From Oscheius tipulae (taxonomy: Eukaryota > Nematoda > Chromadorea > Rhabditida > Rhabditidae): a DNA stretch of 64,000 bases. The number at the start of each line of letters is the position of its first letter. Within the stretch, counting starts at the first letter, position 1. Below are positions 13,201 to 24,085 of the stretch, piece by piece. The DNA lies in the NCBI GenBank assembly GCA_037178975.1, contig JASJZH010000006.1, positions 2,604,001-2,668,000 of the forward strand, in the 5' to 3' direction. Position numbers and translations under genes: made by a program. Below the pieces are notes generated by a model, which did no database searches, had not been told where the DNA came from, and was given only the letters and a program-made list of their open reading frames with translations.

Positions 13201-15447
13201 CGCCGGAAAAGCCATAAAGTTGATCGGCTAGGATTTCAAAGCAGTCACGAACACTGTCCTCAATCTTGCCAAAGTCACGTAGTTAGGCTAAAACCCGCCT
13301 GGTGACCGGGGCTGGCCATTTATTTCCTTGTTCTTACGTTAACAACAAGGCATGGTGAGTGTTATAGTAGTTTTTGATAGAATGGCAATCTTTGAGAAAT
13401 TAGTCAGCCGTACTAGTCGCTCAGAGTGATCTTCGTACTAAACTTGCCCGCGGGAGAACATCTGTCGTGCTTTTTGCTCTAACAAAATCTCACGCCTCTC
13501 TCCCCTCATCTTATTGTAATAGATGATTTTTATCTCATACCCAAAAGAGCGGCTTTCGATAAGGCGAATCGTGCGTGCTGCACGTGTAGCCGCCGCTGAC
13601 AAGCGCCTCGCGTTTTGCACGTTTACCATTCACTCCACTTTGGGGCAGACCTTCTCTCTGTGTCATTATCCATAAGACACGTAGAAGAATGTTGGCCGAG
13701 CCGCCATATATTTCTGCCTTTCGGCCATACATCAAGAAAACGCCTCTCCAACAAATTCAAACTACTAAAACTATTAGTAAAAAGGTGACTGATTACTTTT
13801 CTATATATTTTATTGCAAACGTGACATTTCCTAGATTTAGTACTTCGAATAAGTTGGCTATGCGGTAAAAATGCATTGTTTTCCGGTTATTTACGCCAAG
13901 GTCTGTCGCTACGTGCACAATCGAATATGTTGTGCTGTTTGCCTCTAAAAGTCTCAATTGCTGCGACATATGCCAGCTGAATGGGCTTATGGTGGCCCTC
14001 ATGCCTTTCAGTTGTTAATGTGTCCCTGTTGCAGATCATCGAAGGCCCATCCACCCAATCTGGAACACCATCTCGGTTACGAAAAAGACCAGCGGCTTTG
14101 CCGAAAGTTCTGAAAGATCACTCATTGAATATGGCATATAGCGTAAAGCCTCATTGATTTGGTTTAAAAATCATTGTCTTTTAGATAACTCCAGAAGAAC
14201 ATCGTCATTATCTGATGGAACAGGGTCGATCTTTCAACCAACACCAATCTGCAGAGCTCCGACTTGCTGTAAGCTATTTTGCAGCAACAAATTCAGTCTC
14301 ATTTCCAGTACATTTCGGAACACATACTAAGTTCACTCTCTGAATACGGATGGTCCGTTGTCGACAATTTCCTCGGGGCTGAACATTGCTGGCACATTCA
14401 CAAGTAGGAGATAATGTTGTTAGACGAACAAAGGCAATTATAGAGAGATGAGAACGCTAGAATCGAGAGGGCTGTTTAGTGCTGGACAAGTAGCAGATGC
14501 GAAGCATAAAGATGAACAACATCTGAAAGATATCAGATCCGATAAGGTAGTTGTGTAACAGTTTAATGAAAAGATCAGTTTAGACATACTGGTTTGAGGG
14601 AACGGATCAGAAATCGTCGGATGCCTGTACAATCAGAATGCTGGTGACTTATTTGGACAGCATTGTGCACCGTTTCGCTAAAAGATTGAATGGGAACCAA
14701 ATTCATGGTCGGTCAAAGGTATCTACTTTGATCATCTTTTGCATGAGTGCTTTTGTAGCCAATGCTAGCAATCTACCCATCGAACGGCTCTCGATATGTC
14801 AAGCACGTTGACAATCCATCAAAAGACGGACGACGGATAACCGTGATCTACTACTGTAACCCTAAATGGGACTACAAAGTGGTGGGAACAGTTATGTCAT
14901 TTTTTCACCTATTGATCTTTTAGGACGGTGGTGTGCTGCGACTGTATCCCGAAACTTCCGCTACACCTTTGGACATTGAACCGCGAGCTGATCGTCTAAT
15001 AGCATTCTGGTCGGATAATCGAGTTCCACACGAAGTGATGCCCGTGTACAAAGACAGACTAGCGATCACTGTCTGGTATATGGATAGACAGGAGAGAGAT
15101 CGACATCACGGCAAGATTGATCCAACAGGAACAGCCAGTCGAGATCCTTGCTCTATTGGCTTGGCTCCTAAAGTCAAGGATTCGAAGATTGACCCAGCTC
15201 AGAAGCTGAAAACGGTCACTCTCGATGATTCTGCAGGTAATTAACTATATTTAAACTATACATATCAGCCATAGACCAAGATGAAGCTGATTCTGGCCGT
15301 GGAACTTTAATTCTGAACACAAATAGCAGTATCAAGGCGTCTTCGACGTTGTCTCGATCAATAAGCCATGATTCTTCTCATCTTTCCGACGACGACGAGG
15401 ACCGATTACCCAGAAGAACTGATCTCGAGCCAGAATTTAACATCTAG
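10264..15447 (+). CDS. egl-9: EGL-9, HIF prolyl 4-hydroxylase (PHD2/EGLN homologue)
   Basis: Twelve exons (10264-10330, 10392-10477, 12231-12360, 12399-12520, 14035-14142, 14185-14268, 14309-14403, 14444-14546, 14584-14718, 14759-14881, 14924-15236, 15269-15447) join in phase to 514 codons. The N-terminus has a MYND-type zinc finger (CGFCNNQTNLSPCENCGCVAYC). A Ser/Pro-rich linker carries the EGL-9 landmark ETDDPDIQII. The catalytic 2-oxoglutarate/Fe(II) dioxygenase domain includes YGWSVVDNFLG, ARHKDE-like AKHKDEQHLKDIRSD, the iron ligands in RYVKHVDNPSKDGR (H and D) and VPHEVMPV (second H), and the 2-oxoglutarate arginine in KDRLAITVWY. The enzyme hydroxylates prolines of HIF-1 so that VHL can degrade it. 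Two long introns (1.75 kb and 1.5 kb) surround the linker. The C-terminal tail is acidic and Ser-rich. Confidence 0.95.
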
Positions 15448-16970
15448 CACTCTTTCAAATGGTGTGCGAGCGCCATTCAGCTTCCTGTGATAACATTGTG
15501 ATGAGGTTTTGTGGTAATCGTGGTGCTAGATATATGCGACTGACCCACACAAATTTCCAATCTCCGCTGTCATCGACCAATATAGTTTTATCCAAAATAT
15601 TCGGGTTAGATACTTTCGACATTTATTCGGTAGCAGTTTTTTACTTGTATATATTGTTTCCAGTTCGTTTGAACCTTGTGATACTGGATGCATTGCTTGT
15701 ACTTTTTGTTCTACACTGGTATTTTGTGATATCTCTTTGCTACTCGTAGTATAAAATGCTACCTTTCTATGAGAGCAATTAAGTACGAAGGACAGAAACA
15801 CTATAGACATGTAACACAAAATGAGCCTCTTTGGAAGCTGGAAACCACATTTTTTTTTTAGACTGGAGGACAAACGAGCTTTCTAAATCTAGCGACAACT
15901 GTTGTCCATTAGTGCTGGTCTTGGACGGCAAACAGCTGGACGGGATTTCCTGCGTGCCATTTCGCACATTGTGTGATGGAAGGGAACATGGTTTCTGCAG
16001 CCCATTCACACCTATTACACACTGGTGATGGATTGAGCTTGGCTCCGTTCCTGGTTAAGATTTGTGATTGGCTATCCCATGAAAAAAGAACCATTTATTG
16101 ACGTCCAAAATGAAAGTGAGCGAGTTGAACTTGAGTTCACTTCAAGAAAACTGAGTAGGCGCAAACTTGCAGAAGTTGAATAGCTTCCTTGAGTTAGTAC
16201 AAAGCTTACTTTTCAAGTCTTTTGTCTATTCTACGAAAAAATTCCGCCTTGTCGGTCTGACGTGAGAGCTTCGCTAGATTACACCTCCCAAGCTCTTCCA
16301 AATCAAATTAGGCAACTGATTCAAAGTTCTTGAGCAGTTGAGCATGTCTCTTCCCTCTCGAGCAGCTCTCTGAAGAAGATTAGCAGCTAGCTTTTTTAGG
16401 GGGGAAAGACTCCAAATTCCAGTGAGCTGTGAAGAAATCTCTTGTTTTCAAAATAGTTACTTCTATCTGCAAATCCCAGTGAGCTATTTGTTACCTTTGT
16501 TTCTAAAGATTTAAAAATCTCCACTGTTTGTGCCTAGATACTAAAAGACTATAATCGAGATTAAGCGGAAGTTTAGAGAGCCATCTTTATTGGGGTCCAA
16601 GTTTGTTTAATGGGGCTTAAGCTACGTCCATGGGGATCTCTCAGACTACTGAATAAGTTGTTTCAATGTTCTGTTGTCAGATCGCACTGCTTTCGTTTCT
16701 TGGCCAAAACTTGGTGGCTTCTTTCTGATTGTCCATTCCGTCGAAAGATGGATTTCGAACTTACACGCCACGGGCTCGTGGTCTCTAATCCTCTCCTTTC
16801 GTCGAGACCACCCTCAACAAGCACAGATCATGCTAATATGGTCTCAAGGAGGCCGTCCGCTTATCAAAATTGAATTTGCGGTTTTCGATTCCTTCCACCC
16901 TCTCAACATCCTCAACATGCGTCATTTTTACTTTTGATCACTTCTTCGAAACCAACAAGATGTTTTCAGA
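15448..16970. other. gene-free stretch after egl-9
   Basis: It contains the egl-9 3' UTR and the upstream region of the small secreted gene. Open frames of up to about 115 codons exist on both strands but show no splice-compatible neighbours or recognisable motif. The decamer CCAGTGAGCT occurs twice about 55 bases apart near 16.42 and 16.48 kb. The last bases (TTTTCAGA before ATG 16971) look like a trans-splice acceptor. Confidence 0.4.
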
Positions 16971-17442
16971 ATGACTTTTGTTCATCTGCTGGCCGTTCTT
17001 TCCGTTTGTGCAGTTGCAGTACTCTGTGCGGTAAGTATGGATAACTTTTGGCATGGATCTTCAAAAGGTAGAAATGCATTGGAAAGGTGTTTTACTTTCA
17101 GCCAAATGACTGGCCGAGACAAATCATGATGAGATACAATCCAGAAGACTCCAGATTGGCCATCAACACAAGAGCATATCTACCTCCAAGATATAAGAAT
17201 CTCTTCGGTACAGGATCATCAAAGGTATCTTTTTCGTGTCTAAATCATTTAAAAAATACCAAGATTACGGATGAGCTAATTACATAAATAGATTTTTTGT
17301 TCAATGCTAGTACTTGCAATGTTTTTAGGTGCAAGCTGGTTTCATTCCCAAAACAATGTCCGATTATACTGGAAAGGTTGGAGCCCTTCGACGACAAACG
17401 TTCAGTTGGCGGCCTGAATTCAACTCACTCCAGGATGTCTAG
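16971..17442 (+). CDS. small secreted protein, function unknown
   Basis: Three exons (16971-17030, 17102-17224, 17329-17442) join in phase 0 to 98 codons. The first exon is a clean signal peptide, MTFVHLLAVLSVCAVAVLCA, cut by an intron exactly at the likely cleavage site. The mature part has about 78 residues with no cysteine. It contains NDWPRQIMMRYNPEDSRLAI, an aromatic/proline patch YLPPRYKNLFG, and ends in SWRPEFNSLQDV. One dibasic site (LRR) occurs near the end, but there is no Gly-Lys/Arg amidation signal, so a classic neuropeptide precursor is not supported. ATG lies one base after a TTTTCAG acceptor. An AATAAA follows the stop near 17.49 kb. I do not recognise the family. Confidence 0.72.
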
Positions 17443-17557
17443 TACTACTCTTCTCTATTTCCTCGATAGGACAGTCATAAACTTGGTGTAACAAATAAAA
17501 CTTGTTTAATATGAGCAGGTACCCGTTATAAGCATCTAGATACTAGTTGATGTAAGA

Positions 17558-20261
17558 TTAAGTAAGGTCTTCTTCAGATATTGATGACATGAAAGTCATC
17601 AGAGCTACTCCGGAGGCAATACCAGCTGCCTGGAAAAGTATTACAGTTTGATAGAGCAAAGACTAACTTGGATGAATGTGACGTAGATGCTTTCTAATAA
17701 GTCGGTCTTGATAATTTCATTGGTAGATTCACGCATTTCGGGAATCTAAAAATAACGCAATCAGTGACCTTCTTTGGGTTTTCTGACGTCAACGACGGGA
17801 AAAGCCGTTCTCTGGCGGCGATTTTCAGCCCCGATTACGCTGACTTTCTTACGACCAACCTTCACAAACAAAGAAAAGTAAAACTGACCAAGGTCCCTAG
17901 GAAGATGTACAGGTACATGCCTGACGAGACGGCGAACACGTACTCGTCGTAGCTGTCATCAACGTTGTCCAAAATAACACCAACAGCAAAACCGATGTAG
18001 GAGAGGACGATAGGAATCATGTTTAGTAGTATGGCGCGTTTCATGCCAAGACCGGACTTGATGAGAATAGCCAAAGTTCCTGAAAACTTTGGTTCTTACA
18101 TGACTACACCATTTGTCTTAGTTACTAAAGGCACGCTAAAAACTCACCGAGTTCTTGAGGAAACTGTTGAGAGATGACAGCGATTCCGATGGAGATACCT
18201 CGCATGATGCTGTCACTGAAAGCGGCACCTAAATAAAACTATATTGAAGCTAAACATCTTTCTTACCCATACTCATACCATCAACAAAGTTATTTGCAGA
18301 GCTTCCAAAGATCAACATGTATGCAACAGATGCCACTTGTATAGTACCCGGCTCAATCACTCTCTTCTCAACGATTTGAACGCTAACAGTCACTTCGCCA
18401 TCATTTTCCTATGAAATTTGTTGATGAGATATAATGTTATTCTTACTTGGTGTTTGTGAAATCTCACATCGGGTTCTGTGTCCACTTCTCTGATTTCACT
18501 GAGCGGCGGTAGAACTCTGTCCTCAGGATCATCGTTGGATATGTGGGACACTTTGCGACTTGTATTGGGTGTGAGATGCGTGAATTTTGGCGAAAGGTGA
18601 GCCTAATTGCAGTATACAACAGAAAAAAAGTGGAGTTCACTACCTTGTGTCCATTTTTGTCTTGAAACTCGACATCGTCCAATGTTTTCACAACAGCCAC
18701 TCTTCTTCGCTGGGAAAACTGAAAACCCTAATTGATATCTTTTCCGATTATTAAAAAATGGTCATGTACAAAAGTAAAAAAAAAAAAAGATTTGATCTCG
18801 GGCGGGCTCGAACCGCCGGCCTTCTGTGTGTTAGACAGATGTGATAACCACTACACCACGAGATCGCTGGGTCGCATTGCGAGTGGGTAAAAGACTAGTG
18901 CCGTGTGCAAGGGGGATCTTCAACTTTCAAAGACTAACCGTTCTGACGAGAGCGTTACTAATAACGGCATTTTCTAGTTCTTCCTAAAAAATAAACAAAG
19001 TTAAGAGTACTGAAAAAACTACTCTTACAGCTAGAACCTCCTCTTCTCTCTTCATTTGCTCGTCTCCACTCTCCACATCTACTGATTTTTTGGATCGTTT
19101 GTCAGAGTCAGATACTGTTGTTTCCTCGGTGGCATTCCTCACCTGCATCTGAAAATGGATTTTGTTTGAATATGATAACAGCAATACCTGAAACTTGGGC
19201 TTGTCCATAAGAGCTTTGAGAGTGGATGCATGAACTTTTCTTTTAACTTGGTATCTCTTAAACAATGCGGTTTAGAATTCAACTTGTTCTTACTCTTCTA
19301 AGTTCAAGGATGTATTGTAATATCCGATCGACAGCAAAAAAGACGTAAATGGCAGCGAGAATGATGCCCGATTTGTGTCTGTAGGCAAATTGTTCTAGGG
19401 TATTCAGCGTGAAGGCCTGAAAATAACATTGTTCTTAGCAATGTTTGCGAATGACTGTTTCGTGGTCAGAGTCGAGTGCTTGCCACTTAAAACACACCTG
19501 TGGTATCATTATGAAGAGAGCATTACTACTCAATGCTCCAATGCCCAACGCTATCAAAAATGTCATTATTCTTTCGTAGAGAGACTTTTTGAGACACGGG
19601 AGAAGCAGGATTCCAAGTGGAGCCGAGTAGGAGCAGGCCGAAACGACGGCGAAACCGACACCCCATGCTGAAAGTTGTTGTGTCTATCTTTGAAAGTCAG
19701 TGCGCAGTAATACCGAAAGCGAATGCCATTTTCCAGATAGGAATCTTTAAGAAAACTCGCGAATGGCCGACCCCAACTGACTAACCGAACCGGGGTTCAC
19801 CTGACCACGAGGACAAAAGGTTTTTGTGCGATTAGGCGATATGAAATACGTTTTGTCCAGTTGAAAGTGTTTTCTAACAAAATGAATATCAAACTGAACT
19901 TTTCTATAGCTATCGTAATAGAATTGGTCTATAACCAGAAAACTTACTTTGCCACCTATCCGGCTGATCTTCCACAGTTATGTTCTGAATGTACCCTTCG
20001 ATGTCAGAGGCGACAAAAGCTTCTCTGATGACTTCGTGAATGAGCTGACTGGCATTCTGAAAAGTATCCTTTTTAGTCTTTTCATCTTGTACTGCTTTGA
20101 AACATTAAATATTATTCTAATCTCCTGATGTTTACCCTCATCTTTTGCGATAAAGAACTCGTTTTTACTAGAAATACTTGTTCGTCGCTAGTACATACTC
20201 TTCTCATTGAATGTAAAAAAGCAAAAAAAAGAGGATTATTTGGAAAGCGCACCTGACTCAT
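17558..20261 (-). CDS. ZIP-family (SLC39A8/A14-like) membrane protein lacking canonical metal ligands
   Basis: About ten exons on the minus strand. The order is: N-terminal ectodomain, TM1 (WGVGFAVVSACSYSAPLGIL), TM2/3 (LIALGIGALSSNALFIMIPQ), a long cytosolic loop with histidines and acidic repeats, TM4 (SVAYMLIFGSSANNFVDGMS), TM5 (ISIGIAVISQQFPQELGTLA), and TM6-TM8 ending ALMTFMSSISEEDLT. This is the ZIP fold and matches ZIP8/ZIP14 segment by segment. In those proteins TM4 reads HNFxDG, TM5 reads EEFPHELGD and TM3 ends PEA. Here they read NNFVDG, QQFPQELGT and PQA, so the metal-binding His, Glu and Asp are replaced by Asn, Gln and Thr. The TM4 and TM5 residues were checked base by base. The 5' end is uncertain: ATG at 20261 gives a 9-nt first exon, and the junction into TM1 (near 19.75 kb) has two possible acceptors. 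Confidence 0.82.
18793..18865 (-). tRNA. tRNA-Val (AAC anticodon), inside a ZIP-gene intron
   Basis: Read on the minus strand, the 7-bp acceptor stem GATCTCG/CGAGATC closes a full cloverleaf. The D arm is GTGTAGTGGTTATCAC. The anticodon stem TCTGT/ACAGA carries loop CTAACAC (anticodon AAC, valine). The T arm contains GGTTCGAGCC. The discriminator base is A. The gene lies on the same strand as, and wholly inside, an intron of the ZIP gene. Confidence 0.95.
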
Positions 20262-21288
20262 GTTGCTCGAGGCTGTCGCTAGTGCGCAAGGCTCGCAGCC
20301 AACGTCATTTTTATACTTTTACGGAGGAAAGAGATGAGAGCAGAGTGCTCAAAGAGAAAGCGGAAAAAGTGGGAATCCCCCGAAAGTTTGTTGTTCGCCC
20401 CAGTGGTCAGAGAACTTACCAGCAGCGGCTGTTCCATGTCGAGGAAAAGGGGAGGACGACTACTGTGAGAGACTCGCGTAAGATAACCATCGCCGAACAC
20501 AGCGGCACCGCTTTTCACACTTTCAGTGATGCTTTTTGGAATCGGACCAAGTTCGATAGTATTCCCCAAAAATCAACAAGAGGTTAAAAATTATTACCGT
20601 TCTTCGATGTCTCACCAAATACATGACGGAATTTTTGTGCTCTCGACTGACTTCGGTACTATACCAGCCGCGCCGGGCTGATCCTTTTACTGCCAGCTTT
20701 TACGAGGGACAGTACATAAAATTTCGAGGGCGTTAGTCTAACTACTGTTCGGTCAACGACTGTAAATCAAAACTCCATGACAGACTTTCTACCATCAAGA
20801 AGGAAGGCGATTATGTGAGGGGTGTCTTTGAATTGAAAGACGGAGGAAATCGCATTGACATAAAATGAACATAAGGGGTGAGTTTTGGGAAAACGAAGCA
20901 GTTAAAAATGGATTAAAACATGAGGTAAATATTGAACAGTATTCGTTTAAAGTCTGATTTACAAACCTAGACTAGTGGATCAGATAGCATGTAACAGATG
21001 AGCAGATTTCTAGAGCTGAAATAGTTTGACCAGCAATATCTTCAGTGTCACTTCCGCGTAAAGTTGTCTTTGTGTTTCCGGGCGTGGAACTGATGCCGAC
21101 TGTGATCCAAACGAATCCAGTTGTCTCTAAAGTTGTTGCGGCATATCGTCTTTGCCATAGTTTCTGCAGTTTGCATACCAACTTCTCAGATCTTGTGATT
21201 ATTGTGCTTTATTCATTCAGAACTGAGGAGAGATTCACCTGCGTCATATTAGCTGTTCATTCACTGTGTCATTGGTCTTATGGGTCTT
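20262..21288. other. divergent intergenic region, ZIP gene / small secreted gene
   Basis: It separates two genes pointing away from each other. An open frame of about 126 codons on the plus strand and about 96 on the minus strand overlap near 20.3-20.6 kb. Neither has a recognisable motif. The minus frame could hold an untested 5' exon of the ZIP gene (a GTAAGT follows an in-frame Met-Glu-Gln near 20.43 kb), which I could not connect in phase. Confidence 0.35.
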
Positions 21289-21903
21289 ATGGCAGCTGGC
21301 ATGTACTGCTTTATACTTTTAGTAGTCTGTGTAGCAACGGTATTGGACACAGAAGTGTTTTGTAAATGGTTTTCAGGAAGCCACGGTTTTCGAAAGCAAT
21401 AGAAGAAGTTTAGTTCCAAAAACACTTGCCCAAAAACTGTGTCAGAGGGACAGCTCCTTGACCATCTGTTCTCTTCTGGTAAGTACAATTAAGAAGTAGT
21501 GAAATGTTCGATTTAAAGGTTGTTACACCTCCCAAAAATCCAATCAGTATTTGGAGAATGTGTGAAGACCACCCTTACGTTCCACTTTGTCAGTACAAGC
21601 CGCCCAACAGATTTCCAATGGTGATGGTTGGCACTCCTAGGTCCCTACAATAATTTTTATAGACAAATGAAGAACAGTCTACTTCAAATGCGGTTTTGGT
21701 AGAAGTGGAAGCTGTCGACAGACGTCGGGTGCTAATGGAGAAAGTTATCCAAGTAGGAAGCTCACACTTTCTTGATTTTTTCATTTCAGGGCATTCTCCA
21801 AGAAAAAGCTAGTCGGAAAGAAGCGGAAGAAGCTGAAGACCCATTTGACGGCTCTGTGATGGTGTCAAAAAGCAAATTATTTGAAGGATTGCTTCGCAAG
21901 TAA
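21289..21903 (+). CDS. small secreted cysteine-containing protein, function unknown
   Basis: Five exons (21289-21339, 21377-21478, 21519-21620, 21663-21752, 21790-21903), all joining in phase 0, give 152 codons. Exon 1 is a signal peptide, MAAGMYCFILLVVCVAT. The mature chain has a short cysteine pattern (KLCQRDSSLTICSLL, then MCEDHPYVPLCQYKPP), suggesting two disulfides. A charged helical tail follows (VDRRRVLMEKVIQ, LQEKASRKEAEEAEDPFDG) and ends KLFEGLLRK. Introns are 37-42 nt. Exon 3 ends at ATG before GTGATG, the only donor that keeps the frame. All five exons falling on codon boundaries in one frame makes coding very likely. I do not recognise the family. Confidence 0.72.
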
Positions 21904-24085
21904 AGTAATCAGTATACTGTTAGAGATCATTTACCCTTTGCTCGAAACAAAATCCGAAGGTTACAACGAAGTCTTGTCATTCAATTTGAACAATGCTTAA
22001 TCGCTTAATCTTTTGAACGCTGTCTGTTTTGCACTGTCGGAACAAGGTCGTAATCGTGATCGTATTTCTCCAGTTGTGACCATAGTTCGTCTTCTACAAG
22101 TTTAAAAGTGACAACAGTGTTGATACAAAGAAGAACGTTGGTGGACAATGATGATGGGGTATATAGCTGCACAAATGAAACTTAGTGAGGGACCATAATA
22201 TCAAGATGCCTATTGCATGGAATCCAGACAGTTCAACTTGGTCCCTCGTTGTAGTCATCGAGTTAGATATACTGAACCAATTTATCTTTCAAAAATCTAT
22301 CCGCATCTGATTTGAATTAATTTGATTACTCTGGTCGTGAAGAAAGGTCTATTTTACCAAGTGTAAAAAGTGAGGGTGGTACTCATAAAAAGTTCATTTT
22401 CCAAACGCTCGAGCTAGTTGAAGTTTGCAGCTTAACTGACATGATGACTGAATACTCAAAAAGGAAAAGACGACTTTAATTTATCAGCGTCTTTGAGTCA
22501 ACATAGCATAGAATGCCAAATTGTGTCTGATTCCCATGTATTCGTTATCCTGTAATATACTACATATATCAACTTTACCATTTCTGATCACACCATGCTC
22601 CTTGCAGATCTTGTTATGGGATGGCTATTTTCATACAAATATCGTGTACCCTTCTGAGCAGCAATGTTATCGATTTTGTGACTTTTGATCTTGAGTGACG
22701 CCGCCGATCGCCCCATCAACTGAGAAAGTTGCACGGCGTTTAACGGCATATCGCGTCTGTGGCTAAGTCTTTCAAGCTCTGCTTCTTTATCAGCAAAAAT
22801 CTAGTTAATCTAACTTATGTTACTGTGTCAATGTTTTGATTCGTTTTTCAATTGTAACTTATGTTTTTCAGATGTCAAGCAGCTTAGAGAACGCGGTGAC
22901 AATCTACAGAATAGCTTCAAACCTAGCATAAAATGAAAGTGAGTGTTAATTTAGTTTAACTGACTTCAACAACTTTAGATCTCAGGACAGATTTGTCGTG
23001 AGCATGGATCAAAAGATAAGGAAACATTCCACTACAGCAATATATGCCATGCAACAAAATGTATTTCAAGGTATTATCTATCTTATACTTTTGTTCGTTT
23101 TTTATGAGTCTCTCCGACGAAGAGTTGAGCTAAAACGCAAAACATTGCGCGCCGGAGTAAGTAGTGTTCAATGTCAAGACACCAAGTCAATTTGGAAGAT
23201 AGTCTAAAAGACATGTGGTCAATTGTGGTATATCATCTGTGGCGGATAGTTGGTTGTCGAACGCTCGCGCGAGCGTCACGTATCACGAGGGAGGAGAACA
23301 TATAAAACCTTACACGAATGTGTGATACCTTTGCTTAACAAACGGTGTGAAAAAGGTTGCGCTGCTTAGGGGTTGTTTTAAGATATAATTGGTCACAGAT
23401 ACGATTATCTTTTTTGCATTTGATGCGATTAACGATGAAACTGATATGTTTTCTTTCAGGTCCTCAGTCTCATCGAGATTCATCCACCTATGGAAGCAAT
23501 AAAGAAAGAACAGTTTGATCACCGAATAAACATTTATTGTTTCTCAAACTTCTGAGCATTCGCCTGTTAAAGCAGTGGATCTTATTTTACAATGCAATAC
23601 AATATCCAACACAATATGCTTGTTCAGCGTAGCAGTAGTTACCGGTTAGAATAATGTTGAGGTTTCTCTCCTGTCGATCGCTCGTCAGACGTAGAGGTAA
23701 GTCAGGCAAAAAGCAGAAGTGCAACGACTCCGGCCACAACAAACAGAGTGAGACCGAGTATTGCTGCTCTGAAAGTCACGTCTCATTGATTTTTAGTGCT
23801 TACAACTTACACAATGATCAAAGAATATGTGTACAAAGACGTTGACGTCATGCCATATCGTCTAGAGAACACCTTAGGCTAAAAAACCATTAGTAAACCT
23901 GTTGTTCGCTGTAACGGGCGGAGGTCGCTTGCCAGTAGCCGGGTCGAATTCCATGAGCTCGATAATATTTTCCGTGCTATCGTGCATTTTTCGTTTACTT
24001 TGCGGACGGCCTACAACTGGGACCTTTAAGTAAATAAGAAACGTCAATAGGTGAAAAACGCTAAGCAGAAGCTGACTAACCAGAT
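21904..24085. other. region with unassembled candidate exons
   Basis: No full gene could be built here. On the plus strand a frame at about 22998-23180 encodes a hydrophobic segment (GIIYLILLFVFYESLRRR). It is preceded at 22872 by an acceptor and a short helical frame (VKQLRERGDNLQNSF), but the two do not join in phase. They could be pieces of a membrane-anchored coiled-coil protein or a decayed copy. Minus-strand candidates are listed separately. Confidence 0.3.
23702..24023 (-). CDS. candidate minus-strand exons of a small tail-anchored protein
   Basis: Two frames look coding. At 23874-24023, after an acceptor, a frame reads VPVVGRPQSKRKMHDSTENI and continues ELMEFDPATGKRPPPVTAN. At 23702-23768 an exon encodes AAILGLTLFVVAGVVALLLF directly before a stop, a typical C-terminal membrane anchor. 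An intermediate 68-nt exon can link to the anchor in frame. The link to the first frame needs either a 37-nt intron from a weak donor or a one-base shift. Otherwise the first frame reads on to a stop at 23874. The frames may belong to one gene, two genes or a decayed gene. Confidence 0.35.

Noticed and set aside
13081-13305. Basic 74-codon frame inside an egl-9 intron
   Set aside because: EGL-9 joins DPDIQ directly to II at 14035 in phase, matching the remembered C. elegans protein, so no exon is needed here.
15526-15873. 115-codon minus-strand frame after egl-9
   Set aside because: It lies in the probable egl-9 3' UTR and the upstream spacer. No motif and no splice partners.
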